A stretch of DNA of 64,000 bases from Phaeosaccion multiseriatum. Its lineage: Eukaryota > Ochrophyta, other classes. The DNA lies in NCBI GenBank assembly GCA_965112735.1, contig OZ218956.1, forward strand, positions 2,108,001 to 2,172,000, read 5' to 3'. The notes under the pieces are model-generated. The model searched no databases, had not been told where the DNA came from, and worked only from the letters and a program-made list of their open reading frames with translations. Below, in pieces: positions 24,772-40,611 of the stretch. The translations under genes were made by a program, and so were the position numbers. Numbering within the stretch: position 1 is the stretch's first letter; every line of letters begins with the position of its first letter.

Positions 24772-25527
24772 CTACTTGCGCTTCAGGCCTCGCCGTGACC
24801 CGAGCGGCACGTTGACGTGGCCGTAGGGACAGTGCCTACAAGCATTGCCGCAGCAGGCCTTCTTCTTGGACAGAAAGTGCGATGTGAAGACAAAGTAGCC
24901 AGTGGCCGGGTCCTCGTACTGGTCCAGCCCTGCAGTCGCGGCCACATCGTGCACGAGTTGCCAGCGCAGCTTCGTGGCCTCCTCTTCGCAGGCCGCCTCT
25001 GCAATGGCTCGGAAGCCCCGTCTTACGTCCACTTCGTCCAGTACCAGCGGTAGAGCGACAAGACCCGCGGGTTTTGAGGCCGGCGCTTGCGTTGGTCTTC
25101 TTTCCACGGGTGCTGCTGGTGCCGCTGCTGACGCTACTGCCAACGCCCTCCTTCTCCCTGCCAATGCTTTGGCCAACACATCTGAAGGCACGCTCTCCAA
25201 GTCCTGCAAGGAAAGGGGCTTGCCTGGGTTGAAAATTGGCCTCGGCTTCTCTTCCTCCTCCTTGCGGTCAGGCAAGGGTAGGCCCCCCTGCCTCTGAGCG
25301 TGCTCGACAAGCTCATCCTTGTCCTCCACTCCCTCCTCGTCTCCAGCAGAGACTACCAGCCTCGGAGAGGAGGGAGCAGCACCTCCATCCGGCAAGTGCC
25401 AAAGGGCTTGATCGCTCCTTTGTTGGCTGAGGGTGTGTCTCCTCCTCTTCAATCCAGCATGCCTCCGAGGAGGACCTCTACCTACCGCTGACCTGCTCAC
25501 CAGCAGTAGCCATCTGCCGGAGACCAT
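24772..25527 (-). CDS. DUF5522 cysteine-rich domain protein
   Basis: Single exon, 251 residues, ATG at 25527. The C-terminal third has the DUF5522 signature: GYFVFTSHFLSKKKACCGN followed by CRHCPYGH, a cluster of four cysteines and a histidine that could bind metal. The N-terminal half is basic and low in recognisable features, with an Arg-rich stretch that could be an organelle-targeting peptide (inference). The frame is open a little upstream of the ATG, but no earlier ATG occurs. The function of this domain family is unknown to me. It is transcribed divergently from the plastid protein gene 149 bp away. Confidence 0.8.
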   Translation of the reverse strand: MVSGRWLLLVSRSAVGRGPPRRHAGLKRRRHTLSQQRSDQALWHLPDGGAAPSSPRLVVSAGDEEGVEDKDELVEHAQRQGGLPLPDRKEEEEKPRPIFNPGKPLSLQDLESVPSDVLAKALAGRRRALAVASAAAPAAPVERRPTQAPASKPAGLVALPLVLDEVDVRRGFRAIAEAACEEEATKLRWQLVHDVAATAGLDQYEDPATGYFVFTSHFLSKKKACCGNACRHCPYGHVNVPLGSRRGLKRK

Positions 25528-25676
25528 TTTTAGCTGTTGGATATCGCTGTTGCGCGCGCAATTGTAGCACCAACTCACATCTGTGATCTCGCCGCCTTCG
25601 GATAGTTACGTAATCTTTCTCCTTGATCCGCCCTCAACCTGCTTCATACACGGCTCTTTACGACAAGCTTACAACG
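25528..25676. promoter_or_regulatory. Short divergent promoter region
   Basis: 149 bp between two divergent start codons. Contains the palindrome TTACGTAA near 25605, resembling a bZIP-type site (inference), and a GCGCGC palindrome. Confidence 0.45.
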
Positions 25677-26150
25677 ATGCGTGTAGTAGCAGCGACATGT
25701 CTTTTCCTGGGGGTGCTAAGCACCGCCGTGGCGTTCCACATTGTGGTCCCCACCGCCATTCCGAACAAAGCGGCGGTGAGGCCGGGACTCAAGAGGGGAA
25801 GGGTGCGTCCGGTGCTCTTCAACAGTCCCGCGGAGGACGTGGTGGCCGTGCAGCCGGCGACGGCGGACCTGGAGGACCAAGTGAAGGAGATTATGAGTGG
25901 CGACCTGAAGGAGGAGGAGGTAGTGGAGCAGGTGAAAAACTCTTTGGAGCTCGCCACGGAGGAAGCTCGGGAGGCGTACAAGGAGGTGGTGAGGGAGAGA
26001 GGCGGCACGATTAAGATTGGCGAAGACGGCAAAGAATACATTGATTTCGAGGACCTCATGCCCGGGCTGGACGCCCTGTCGCCCAACGCGCTTTTCCCAG
26101 TGAGTGCACAAGGGGGGGGGGTTGAGAAGGAGAGATTGTCCCCTTGATGC

Positions 26151-26186
<36 letters not shown>

Positions 26187-26779
26187 TGCTGCTGCTGGCT
26201 GTTGGGACGAAATTAGTAGAGCAGTAGTAGACCTCTCCGTACTGCTAGGCAGTGCATTTCTTTTGCTTTTTAAGGAAGTAGGAAGCGTGGCAAAGCCAAC
26301 ACTGTCGGTTTAGCACTCAAACCCTAACCCTTGTAGCTGAGTCTGTCTTTTGTTCCTCAGACCTACACTGATGTGATGCTATTATTGCTCATATCTTGAT
26401 AATGTTGATTTGCTGATCGCAGGGCCTCAAGGAGGGAGATGGGCTGGAGCTCGGCAACATCATTAACTTCGCTCTCTTCGCATGGATCTTTTACCTGGTG
26501 AGTGGCGTCCCACGGCTTGCGCTGCAGGAGAGGGCGGGCATTCGCTGTTTTGAGCCCTCATGGCTGTCTGAAGTGTGATGCGGTGTATGAATGGCTTGGC
26601 TCCCTTCACCCCTCAACATCTCACGCCGAGCCTGGCACCCACTAATGTCTTCTTCTTCCTCCTCCTCCTCCTCCTCCTCCTCCTCCTCCTCCTCCTCCTC
26701 TCCATACAACATGAAACAGGTGGCTGACTCCGCAAGGATACTTATTTCTGGCGCCGCGGGCCCCCCACCTACCCCCTAG
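25677..26779 (+). CDS. Plastid-targeted single-TM protein, function unknown
   Basis: Exons 25677-26099, 26423-26497 and 26720-26779 (all phase 0) give 185 residues. The N-terminus is a signal peptide ending in a VAFHI context, like the Phe-containing cleavage motif of stramenopile bipartite plastid presequences. A mature acidic helical region (DLEDQVKEIMSGDLKEEEVV...) follows. Exons 2-3 encode LELGNIINFALFAWIFYLVA, one membrane helix, ending in a short Pro-rich tail. I do not recognise the family; a small thylakoid or envelope protein is the inference. The tiny terminal exons hold the most hydrophobic and probably most conserved part. Confidence 0.75.
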
Positions 26780-27587
26780 AGAGGGCGCGAGAGGGAAGGG
26801 AAATGGAAGCGCGAGGGGACGGGTGGAACGGGCGAGAGACGGTGCGAACCTCCCTGCAGGAGCAGGCAGAGATGGCCACATGCCAACTACAAGACAGGGG
26901 GTTGGGGCGGAATAACCCGTTCTCTCTTTTCCTTGAGCCTGTGCTGAAACAGCCGGATTCGAGATACAGTATGATATAAACACTGCATAAATGCCTCCCT
27001 TCTCTGCTAGACTAGAAAAAACATGGGGGGTGGTAAATGGTTTAACTTGGAAGGAACAGGTCCTCTCTTTCTTTAAGTTGGGGCTTAGTACTCCAGTACT
27101 ATAAGGAACAATGATAAATGATATATTCAAAGGCAAGAGCGGGGGGCAAGAGAAAGGAGGAGTCGTCCGTCCACTCGCAGCGGAGCATGCGTCCTTTACG
27201 CTTTCCTCACTCACTCCCTCGCTCAATACTCATGCATTCTCACTACTGTGGCCAGTGGCGTCTCGAGGGTGGGGCCAACAGGTAAGACAGTAAGAGGTTC
27301 ACCAGCCCAGCCTCAGCCCAGCCTCAGCTCACTCGTGTGCTACCCTCGAGCACGGTGTTTCATGTATATTTGTAGACCGTTCAGGATTGGGGAGAGTATC
27401 ACCAACTGCTGAGGGTTCTTTTGACTCCTCTCCCTGCAGCCGCCTTTCCCGACCCCCACGAAGATACTTTCATTTTTAAGGTCTTCCTCGATCCCTCCTC
27501 TCCCCCTCGCATGTACCTCTCCTACGACGCACCTTGGCCAAACACGGGTACACAAGGGAGCGAAGCCGAGAGAATAGAGCGGTGATC
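26780..27587. other. Intergenic spacer, no gene seen
   Basis: AT-richer than its surroundings. Contains one isolated copy of the GTTGGTGATAC motif (minus orientation, 27397-27407) outside any gene, followed by CTGCTG. Confidence 0.55.
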
Positions 27588-28610
27588 ATGGACTTGCAGG
27601 GCATTAATATCGGAACACCCTCGTCGAGTGGGGAGGATGCCCAGCCCGTGAATGACCAAAAGAGGGTTTGCACCCCCGCAGCTGCGGCGATGCTTTGCTG
27701 CCTCTGCCTGTGCCTCGCGATCTGGGGATCCGTCATGACGGGTCTGTACGCCTCGAAGCTGGGGGGTTGTGGAGGCTTTGTGTGCCCCGAGGACTGCCTC
27801 TGCACCGTGGATGACTTCATCGCTGCGCTCTCGTCGACACAAGAAGGCGAGGAGGCCATTCTCGACCGCCCGGCGTGCGTGGGCGACAACTTGATGGGTG
27901 CCGTAATCTCGGTATCAAGTGGGGGGGACTTGCCCGTGGATTTGAAGTGGGCCGGTCGCGGGAGAAGGATTGCGTTCGTCGCCGGCAGGGAGCTCCTTGA
28001 GAGAGCGCTTGTCTTCGGCAGGTACGACACGGTCTCGCTGCTTGAAACGATTGGCTACGGCGAAAACCCGACGCTCGGGGACAACAACTACTACATCCTC
28101 GTCTTCGAGAGGCCGGAGGATGTGCAGAGGGGCTACTGGTCGCACTTGGACAACATCTTAAGGACGACATACGGCGATTTGACGCCCGATGTGAGCGAGG
28201 CCGTTGTGGCATTGACCGAGGAGAGTTTCGAGGGGGGCACTGGTTGCACTAGCATGCCGGCCTGGAGTCCAGACGGGGTCAATGCGTCCATGTGTGGTGA
28301 GTGCTTTCAAGATGCCTTGCTGCGCTTCGAGCCTGAGGACTGCACGGGACTGGATGCTGATTCGCCCCGCTATTCGATTCACGCTGACTGCCCGGCTGAG
28401 GAGGCCTTCTTGTCGACAAAAGAGACGGGGATTTCGGCTTGTGAGCTCAGGGCCTACCTCTATCAGACGCAGGGCTTCTTTTACGAATACACAGGCTATG
28501 GTTACACTGCAAACGATTATAAAGATCCTCTCGTGCCTGAGTACTGGCTCGCGAACCGGAAGATCGCCGAGCTCAAGAACGCCGAGTTCATGCAGTTGTA
28601 CAATGAGTAG
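27588..28610 (+). CDS. Hypothetical Cys-rich type II membrane protein
   Basis: Single exon, 340 residues, ATG at 27588; the frame is open upstream only from a non-ATG codon. A hydrophobic, Cys-rich helix at about residues 33-53 (LCCLCLCLAIWGSVMTGLYA) precedes a Cys-containing ectodomain (GGCGGFVCPEDCLC, CGECF, CTGLD, CPAEEAF). The rest is soluble and acidic with normal complexity. No family recognised. Codon use and the absence of repeats argue that it is a true gene. Confidence 0.7.
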   Translation: MDLQGINIGTPSSSGEDAQPVNDQKRVCTPAAAAMLCCLCLCLAIWGSVMTGLYASKLGGCGGFVCPEDCLCTVDDFIAALSSTQEGEEAILDRPACVGDNLMGAVISVSSGGDLPVDLKWAGRGRRIAFVAGRELLERALVFGRYDTVSLLETIGYGENPTLGDNNYYILVFERPEDVQRGYWSHLDNILRTTYGDLTPDVSEAVVALTEESFEGGTGCTSMPAWSPDGVNASMCGECFQDALLRFEPEDCTGLDADSPRYSIHADCPAEEAFLSTKETGISACELRAYLYQTQGFFYEYTGYGYTANDYKDPLVPEYWLANRKIAELKNAEFMQLYNE

Positions 28611-29251
28611 CTCTAGGACGAGGGAGGGGAGGAAGCTCTGGGAGGAGGGAGGGGAGGAAGGGTCTTCCTCGCCGCCTTATACTTCCCTGGCCTTCTGCGA
28701 GGGAAGCGCATGCGTCACGCAAGGCCTTCATTTGTGAAGAGCGCAGTGCACAGAGCCCCACCTTTGAGCTCCCCATGCCGCTCTCCGCAGAGCGCCCGCC
28801 CCCACCCTCCACCCTCACCCCCATCACCACCACCACCACCACCACCACCACCACTATCACCACCACCACCACAACCATCACCACCACCACCACCACCATC
28901 ACCACCACCACCACCACCACCACCACCACCACCACCACCACCACCACCACCACCACCACCACCACCACCACCACCACCACCACCACCTGCCTGCACCACG
29001 TGCAACACCTGCAGATGGGTGGAGTGCGAGCTCCCGTGAAGGCACCGGCGGCGGAGTTTGGGGGGGGGGGGGGGGGGCAGCAGGAGGGGTGGGGTGGGGG
29101 GCGAGGCGGGGGCGGCGGCTTGTGTGGATGTGAGGCTTTTGCCATTATTTTTGCGTGTGCGTGTGACTCGCTCGCTCGAGTATCTGTACTCAGTCAGGGG
29201 AACTATCTGCGCCTTCAAAGGGACAATGAGGTCGACCGTCGACCGTCGAAG
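28611..29251. repeat. Intergenic region dominated by (CCA)n
   Basis: An ACC/CCA triplet array of about 165 bp at 28822-28986, then a G-run at 29059-29078. Flanks show no convincing gene. ORFs made of poly-Pro, poly-Thr, poly-Gly or poly-Val here are artefacts. Confidence 0.8.
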
Positions 29252-29405
29252 TCGACAGCCGGCGCGCTATCCGCTATCGCCGGCGCCAGCCGGCTTTAGG
29301 GGGGGGGGGGGGTTGTGGGGGCGTGCTATCCGCTATCGGGTGGCCGATAGCGCGCTATCTATCTACAAATATCTACAATGTGGGCGATAATGTGTCAAGG
29401 GTCGA
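29252..29405. mobile_element. MITE-like element, copy 2
   Basis: Right end GTGTCAAGGGTCGA, left end TCGACAGCCGGCGCGCTATC, interior CGCCGGCGCCAGCCGGC and TGGCCGATAGCGCGCTATC shared with copy 3. Flanks TCGAAG and TGGAAG differ by one base, consistent with an aged 6-bp duplication. Confidence 0.65.
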
Positions 29406-29619
29406 TGGAAGGGAACGTACGTACTACCTTACGTAACGCATTACAAAGCACCGTTACGGAACGCATTACGAAAAATTGCTCTTCTCCTTTCTTTTACCAG
29501 TGCTTGGCCCCCTCGGAGGTGCAAAAGCAAAATTTGGCGCAAGCAATGGCCAAACAAGGGGCATGGGGTTAGGAATTGCTTCTCGTGCAACAACGATTGC
29601 TGAATGGCCATCCCCATAA
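29406..29619. promoter_or_regulatory. 5' region of the MATE gene
   Basis: Short spacer between the element and the MATE start. Contains a run of TACGTA/TTACG-rich sequence (29418-29470). No specific motif assigned. Confidence 0.3.
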
Positions 29620-32600
29620 ATGTATGATGAACGAGAACGACGACGACGAGGAGGAGAAGGAGGAGGAGGAGGAGGAGGAGGAGGAGGAGGAGGAGGAGGA
29701 GGAGAAACTGCGGAGGATCTCCCTCGCCATGCCGCTGAATGGACAAAAGAGGTCGAGGATGGCATCAGTGAGTCATCAGAGCCTCGCAAAGACGTCGGTA
29801 TCCATGTGAAGGCTACCATGGGTGCGGAGGGTAATGGTTGGAGCCGAATGCATGGCGGTGATCAGGATGGCGGTGATCAGGGGAAAATTCTCCCGAGGTA
29901 CTCCTCCTGGAGAGATGAGCTTCCCGCCCTTCAGAGGTTGGCCCGCCCCATTGTTCTTACCAGTGCGCTTTCCTATGGTCTCGGTGTCACTGACATGGTA
30001 AGTACGTCTTCTTTCCACTTTCCGTCCCCGTCATATCTCTTCCTCTGTCATCTCTCCTCCTGGTGCTACCCGCTCTCCCGCCCCCCTCCCATCGCCTCCT
30101 CCTTTCCCTCCTGCGCTCTCTCGCCCCTCCCCTCTGTCTCCTCAGGTCCTGGTGGGTCAGATGCTGGGCGCGGAAGATGTCGCCGTTGTTGGTCTAGCCA
30201 ACTCCCTCTACAATGTCGCCTACAGCTTCCTCATGGGCGTGGCCACTGCACAAGATACTCTGAGCAGTCAGAGCTTCGGCGCTGGCAATCACGCCGCCGG
30301 ATTGGCATGGGGCTTCACCTCCCTCGTGGTGCTCTCTGGCCTCGGCCTCGTTTGCGCAGTCGTCCTGTGGTACTCGGACGTTATGGCCTTCTCCATCATG
30401 CAGCAGACGGAGGATGCCTCTCAACGGGTCGCCTTGTTTTGCAGGTACACTCCTTTGTGCGAGCCTTCTGTTCCGTCCCGCTGAGCGAGAGGGCTTAAAA
30501 CATCTGAGATGGAAACTCGACCTTCCCTCTCCCCCTCTCTCCCTCCTCCCTCCCTCTACTCTCAACCCCCGCCCGCCCCCCCCCCTCCCCCCCCCTCCCT
30601 CCCTGTGCGCTGGTGCTCTACTGTCGGCTCTCTCGCCCTTCTCTCCCTCCCCTTTTTACACTAAGACTGTTGATTCTTAGCCTCCCTCCTCTCGTTTGGT
30701 CAAGGCCACTACAAAAGGTACGACGTGTGGTCGAGTACTGCGATTTTCGTCTGCCGTCCGGCTCGCTGCTCGTACAGCTCAGTGCCTCAAGAGGCCGAGA
30801 GTTGAGCCATCACGTCGGAGGTCGCTGAGGGGCTTGCCACCCTCTCGCCTTACACCTACGTACCTCTCTCTCTTCCCTCTCCTAGTCCTCACCTCTGTGC
30901 CCCCCCTCCTTGTGGTTCCCTCCTCCCTCGCCCCCTGCTCCTGTCCCCACCCACTGCGAAACCGGACTTACACACTCGCACCTGTCAGGCATTGCAGGCT
31001 CGCAATATCGTTCGACCTCCCTTAATCATGGGTTCCATTGCCTTCTTCTTCAACGCTTTGTTGAGCTACTCACTTATCAAATCCTTCGGCCTTGCAGGCG
31101 CGCCCATCGCCACGTCAATCAGCAGATGGCTGCAGCTGTTCATGGTGGCAGGGTACTGGTGGTGGAACCGGGACTCACTCCTCCTCCCGCCACCACCACC
31201 CACGCAACCACAATCGCCACCATCCTCCTCCTCCTCCCCCTCCTCTACGTCGTGGAAAAGAGGCGATATTGAGCTGGACGGGGCGGTGGAGGCCGTCGGA
31301 GAAGCAAGAGGAGAAGACGCGGAAGAGAAGCAAGAGGAAACCCCTAACGGGAGGGAGGAAGCCTCGCAGAAGAATGCACAGGATGCTGGCCGTGGTGGAC
31401 CGAATCACGAGGACGGAGTGGTTGGGGAGGGCAATCGAGAGAAGACTGCCAGACTGTTCGAGCTGCGATGCTCTCTGCGTAGCAACAGCAGCGGCAGCGG
31501 CCGCAACTGCAGCATCAACAAGATACTGCGGGCGGCCATGGCAGCCTCTGTGACCAAGGCCAGCCTTGCCACCTTTCTGAGCTTGGGCGTGGCGGGGGGC
31601 GTGATGCTGTCGCTGGAGCACCTCTCCTTCGAGCTTCTGACGGTCTTCGCAGGGATTTTATCCACAGACAAGTTGGATGCTCACTTGGGTAAGTGTGGCT
31701 GGCATGATGCAGTGTACCCAGATCAAACTACACTCGAGAGCTTACCCCCCCCCCCCCACCTCCCTCGCCTCCCCCGCCCCACCCCCGCTACGCCTTGCCC
31801 AGCCCTCGTGACTGTGGTGTCTTTCAATGAGGCCTGTGTGCCTTTTGGCATGTCCGTCGCGGCCACAATTCACATTGGCAACTTGCTGGGTAGGGGTGAG
31901 CCCCAGCGGGCGCGGAACGCCTCCATGGTCGTCGTCTCCATTACTTTTCTTTACATGCTGGTGTGCTCGATGCTGTTGATGGCGTTTCGCGACGATGTGG
32001 GAGAGCTCATTGTGTCCGACGACCGCGTGCTTGAGCTGGTGTCCAGGATCGTCCCCCTTGGGGCTCTAAATCAATTAGTAGAGGCCATCCAGGCAGCCAC
32101 CACTGGCGTGCTCAGGTGGGTTGATTGGTGCTTGGCGTGCTTTGGACACGCTGGGGAGGGGTAGGGTAGCTAGTATACTGCGCTTGCTCGCCTAAGCCTC
32201 GAGCGTGGTCTTTGCTCAACACTACTAGTATCTGCCGTACCCACCACCTTTTATATATCTCGCTTCGCTAACCCCTCCGTTACTGCCTCACCCACCGCTA
32301 CACTTCCATCTCTCGTTTTGCAGAGCAATGGGCGCTCAAAGCTTTGTGCTCTTTGCCAACTTGGGCGGCTTTTGGCTTGTTGGAGTCAGGTGCGTGATGC
32401 GCCCTCGCCAGCTCTAGGCTAGTCCCGGGCAGTATAGCTACTTTGCGTGCCTCCTCACCCGCCCTCCCTCTACCTACCTACTTACCTACCTACCTACCTA
32501 CCTACCTCCCTCCCTCCCTATCTACCTACCTCCCTCCCTCCCTCCCTACCTACCTACCTACCTACCTACCTACCTACCTACCTACCTACCTACCCAGCCT

Positions 32601-32901
32601 GGCCGCCTACCTCGCTTTTGGGGTTGGCTTGAGTCTGCAGGGCCTTTGGGTGGGCCTGTGCGCTGGTGTGACTGTGACTGCGATCGTGATGTCCCTCAAG
32701 CTCTGTCGGGCCGACTGGGAGGAAGAGAGTCGGCGGGCCATACGCAACGCTTGTCAGATTGAGTCGTCGGAGTCCGAGTCGGAGGAGAAGTCGGTGCCGG
32801 ACGAGAAGGTGGCGGCAGACGATGCACGTGGCGGAACAGAGGAGGAAGTGCGAGAAGAGTCGACACGCGCTGCCGCCCGCAATGACACAGACCTCTTGTG
32901 A
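29620..32901 (+). CDS. MATE-family multidrug/toxic compound exporter
   Basis: Exons 29620-29997, 30146-30444, 30681-30717, 30998-31688, 31803-32115, 32324-32389 and 32598-32901, all in phase, 695 residues. MATE features: RLARPIVLTSALSYGLGVTD (helix 1), VGQMLGAEDVAVVGLANS, ATAQDTLSSQSFGAGN (the conserved Q-xx-GA segment), LVWSRPLQKARNIVRPPL, then LAGAPIATSISRWLQL. The second lobe has FNEACVPFGMSVAATIHIGNLLGRGE and RAMGAQSFVLFANLGGFW. It should be a 12-helix proton- or sodium-coupled exporter. Between the two lobes is a ~110-residue acidic insertion, long for this family. The N-terminus encodes poly-Gly from an exonic (GGA)n tract, and the C-terminal tail is acidic. Confidence 0.9.
32458..32597. 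repeat. (CCTA)n / CCTC repeat forming an intron
   Basis: Tetranucleotide CCTA array with CCTC variants filling the last MATE intron and running directly into its acceptor TACCCAG. Confidence 0.9.
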
Positions 32902-33769
32902 CTTGCTCTCTTGCTCTCTTGTGTGCTTCCTTTTCCCTTCCCTGGCTTGTGCGAGGTGGTTTCTCTTGTTGAAATACACCTAGCTAACGTGAGGGAGAGA
33001 GAGAGAGAGGGAGAGGGAGGGCGCTTATTTGCGCATACGTGGCTGCTAGCGACTCCTTGTGTAGTGCTGCAGGGCCTGAAGGATGGAACATGCAAATAGA
33101 TAGGTCGATAGATGGATGGATAGATAGATAAAAATAGATAGAATAGAATGCGAATCGTTCTTTCACGCTTCGACCGATAGCCCCTGCTTACATTGACACT
33201 CGTGCCCACCAGTCCCCAAAGACCATCCGTCTACAATATCAATATCGGCTATTAACCCACCCGACCCGCTCAGCTCTTGGTCAAAGAAGCCCTTCAAGCT
33301 CTTCGTCGGCCCCTTTGCCGCCGCTGCCTCTCCACACGCCCGACTAGGGTCTGTGTGCTCCGGTCAAGCGGTAGTCTTGTAACGGACTGCTGGGCCACGC
33401 TCAGTGTCGAGGAGGGCAGTCAGTCAATGCTGGTACAAAGGACATCTTTCGTCCGCCCCTCCCCTTGCCTCGACGCACTGAAACTAAAAAAAAAGCAATC
33501 AGGGCATGGTCCGCGACTGACTGCGACTCGCTTCTGTTTTGGGGTGTTTTTGGTTTCAGTTTCCTGTCCTTACGACCTCTCGGTCTAGAGATTTATCAAT
33601 AATGTCATCTTATCGATAGTGCCGCTCGGGTGGGTTGTTTGTTCGCTCGCCATTTGCGTCTTTGCGTGGGGGGCTCTATTGCCACCCTCGCTCTCTCCCA
33701 CCTCCTTCCTTCCTTCACATGCTCCTCGCCCTGCATCTCTCCCTCCCACCCTCCCTCACTCTCTCTCTC

Positions 33770-33816
<47 letters not shown>

Positions 33817-34415
33817 ATGTACGGCCCCATTGTCCCATGCTGCTGCTATTTGCCGGCGGACGGGAAGAGAATATTGGGGAACTTCTTGCTCACCACGACG
33901 AACTGTGTGTGTGTGTGTGTGTGTGTGCGTGTGCGTGTGCGTGCGTGTGGGTGGGTGTGGGTGGGAAGAAGCGACAGACGAGACATTACATAGAAACCAA
34001 CCACAGAGAGCAAATGGAAGCAGAAGGTAGAGAGCAAGAGAGTAAGAGAGCAGAGAGGGGGGAGGGGAGGGGAGGGGAGGGAGAGAGCTTAGATGGGGTC
34101 ATGCCGACAGATACTACGCAAGCACGTCAAAGGAACGTCATGAAACCCGACATGGGCATCGTCCCTCTATCATCCCATCACCCCCCGTCAGTCCTGACAC
34201 CTTCCCCTCCCCATGCCTGTGCTGACACCCCCCTCGGGTCTGTCCTGACTCCCCCCTCTTGTCTGTCCTAGCACCCCCCTCGGGTCTGTCCTGGCCCCCT
34301 CTTGTCTGTCCTGGCACCCCACCCCCTCCCCCTGCCCGTCCTGACACCCTCTTCCCCTCCCTTGTCGGCCCTGATACTCCTTGTGCACTGTCCTGACACA
34401 CACACACACACACCC
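32902..34415. other. Convergent intergenic region with several microsatellites
   Basis: Contains (GATA)n/(GATG)n at about 33098-33146, (TGTC)n at 33773-33816, (TG)n at 33904-33948, GGGGA repeats at 34057-34080, and imperfect repeats of TGTCCTGACACCCCC at about 34185-34400. No gene identified. Confidence 0.7.
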
Positions 34416-39498
<5,083 letters not shown>

Positions 39499-40611
39499 GG
39501 GAAGGTGTGTGTGTGTGTGTGTGTGTGTCGCGGTGTGTCGATGTGTCTGTGCCTGTACGTATGAGTGTGTCTGTGAGTGCTAAAGAGTCGCCGCTCCCCT
39601 GCAGCGAGCTGGGAAGTCAGTCCCCTTCGCACGGTTCCTTTTGACGGCGTACGCTTGAGCCTGCTTGTGGTGTGCAAGTATAGGAAGGGAAGAGAAGAGA
39701 AGGGAAGGGAAGGAAATGGTTTTCTTGAGGAGTGCATCAGGCAGAGATTGGGGTATCAACCACAAGGTACGCACGAAAGTGACAGAGAATAGGGACACCT
39801 TGCTCCCTCTCCCACCCCTGTACCTGCTGCATCAATTACACAGTATCAAGACATTCCTCCGTTTTGGCAACTCGCTTGCTGGCTTGATGTACCACCTCCC
39901 TCTCCCTCTTGGCATTCTATTCGACTCTGTTCACACCTCTCCTTCCCATTACCCCTATTGGACTCGCACCCCACCCTCTCTCCCTTCCCACTACTCATCG
40001 TTGTTATTTTCCCTCTTCATGCCACCCGCTGCCCTCACTCCTTCATGTCTCTCCCTCCATCTTCCCAACCCCCCTTCCGTCCCTCTCTCTCTCTCTCTCC
40101 AGATTCAATGTGCTCTTCTCTCCCCTCTCCCCCACCCCCTCTCACTCCAAACCATAGCAGCGCGATGGCTTGATGGGCGACCTCATCGCTCGCCCCCTCC
40201 TCTCGAGTTCACGCACCTCAGGTGCTCCCAATGACAGCTCCAGTACCTCCGCCTAATCCCCCCGACTCACCGCTTTCGCGGTAGCAGGGGGGGAACTCTC
40301 GTCGCGAAGCCCGAGACAGGCTGCAGAGTCGCCCTCCGTTTGTCGATGCTACCGCTGCTGCCAGTTCCTACAGCCCTGAGCCTCCTCGTCCCTCCCACCT
40401 GCCCGATCCTGGGTACTCAGTCACCCTTTACTCTCCACTATGAAGGCGCTGGTATCTCCATGCCCTCTCCCTTCTTTTTGTGATATTTTTCTTTCTTGGG
40501 GTCTTGCTTTCTCTTGCCTCGCCCTCCCAACCGTTTCGTTTGCTGACTTATTCTCCAATTTCTTCATTACTTCGAAGTTTCTTCATTTAATTATGAAGAG
40601 GGGAGATAATA
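39499..40611. other. Divergent intergenic region
   Basis: 1.1 kb between the starts of the C2-EF gene (-) and the J-domain gene (+). It has (TG)n at about 39505-39528 and CT-rich stretches, and is AT-richer near 40480-40610. No exon recognised; both promoters should lie here. Confidence 0.6.
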
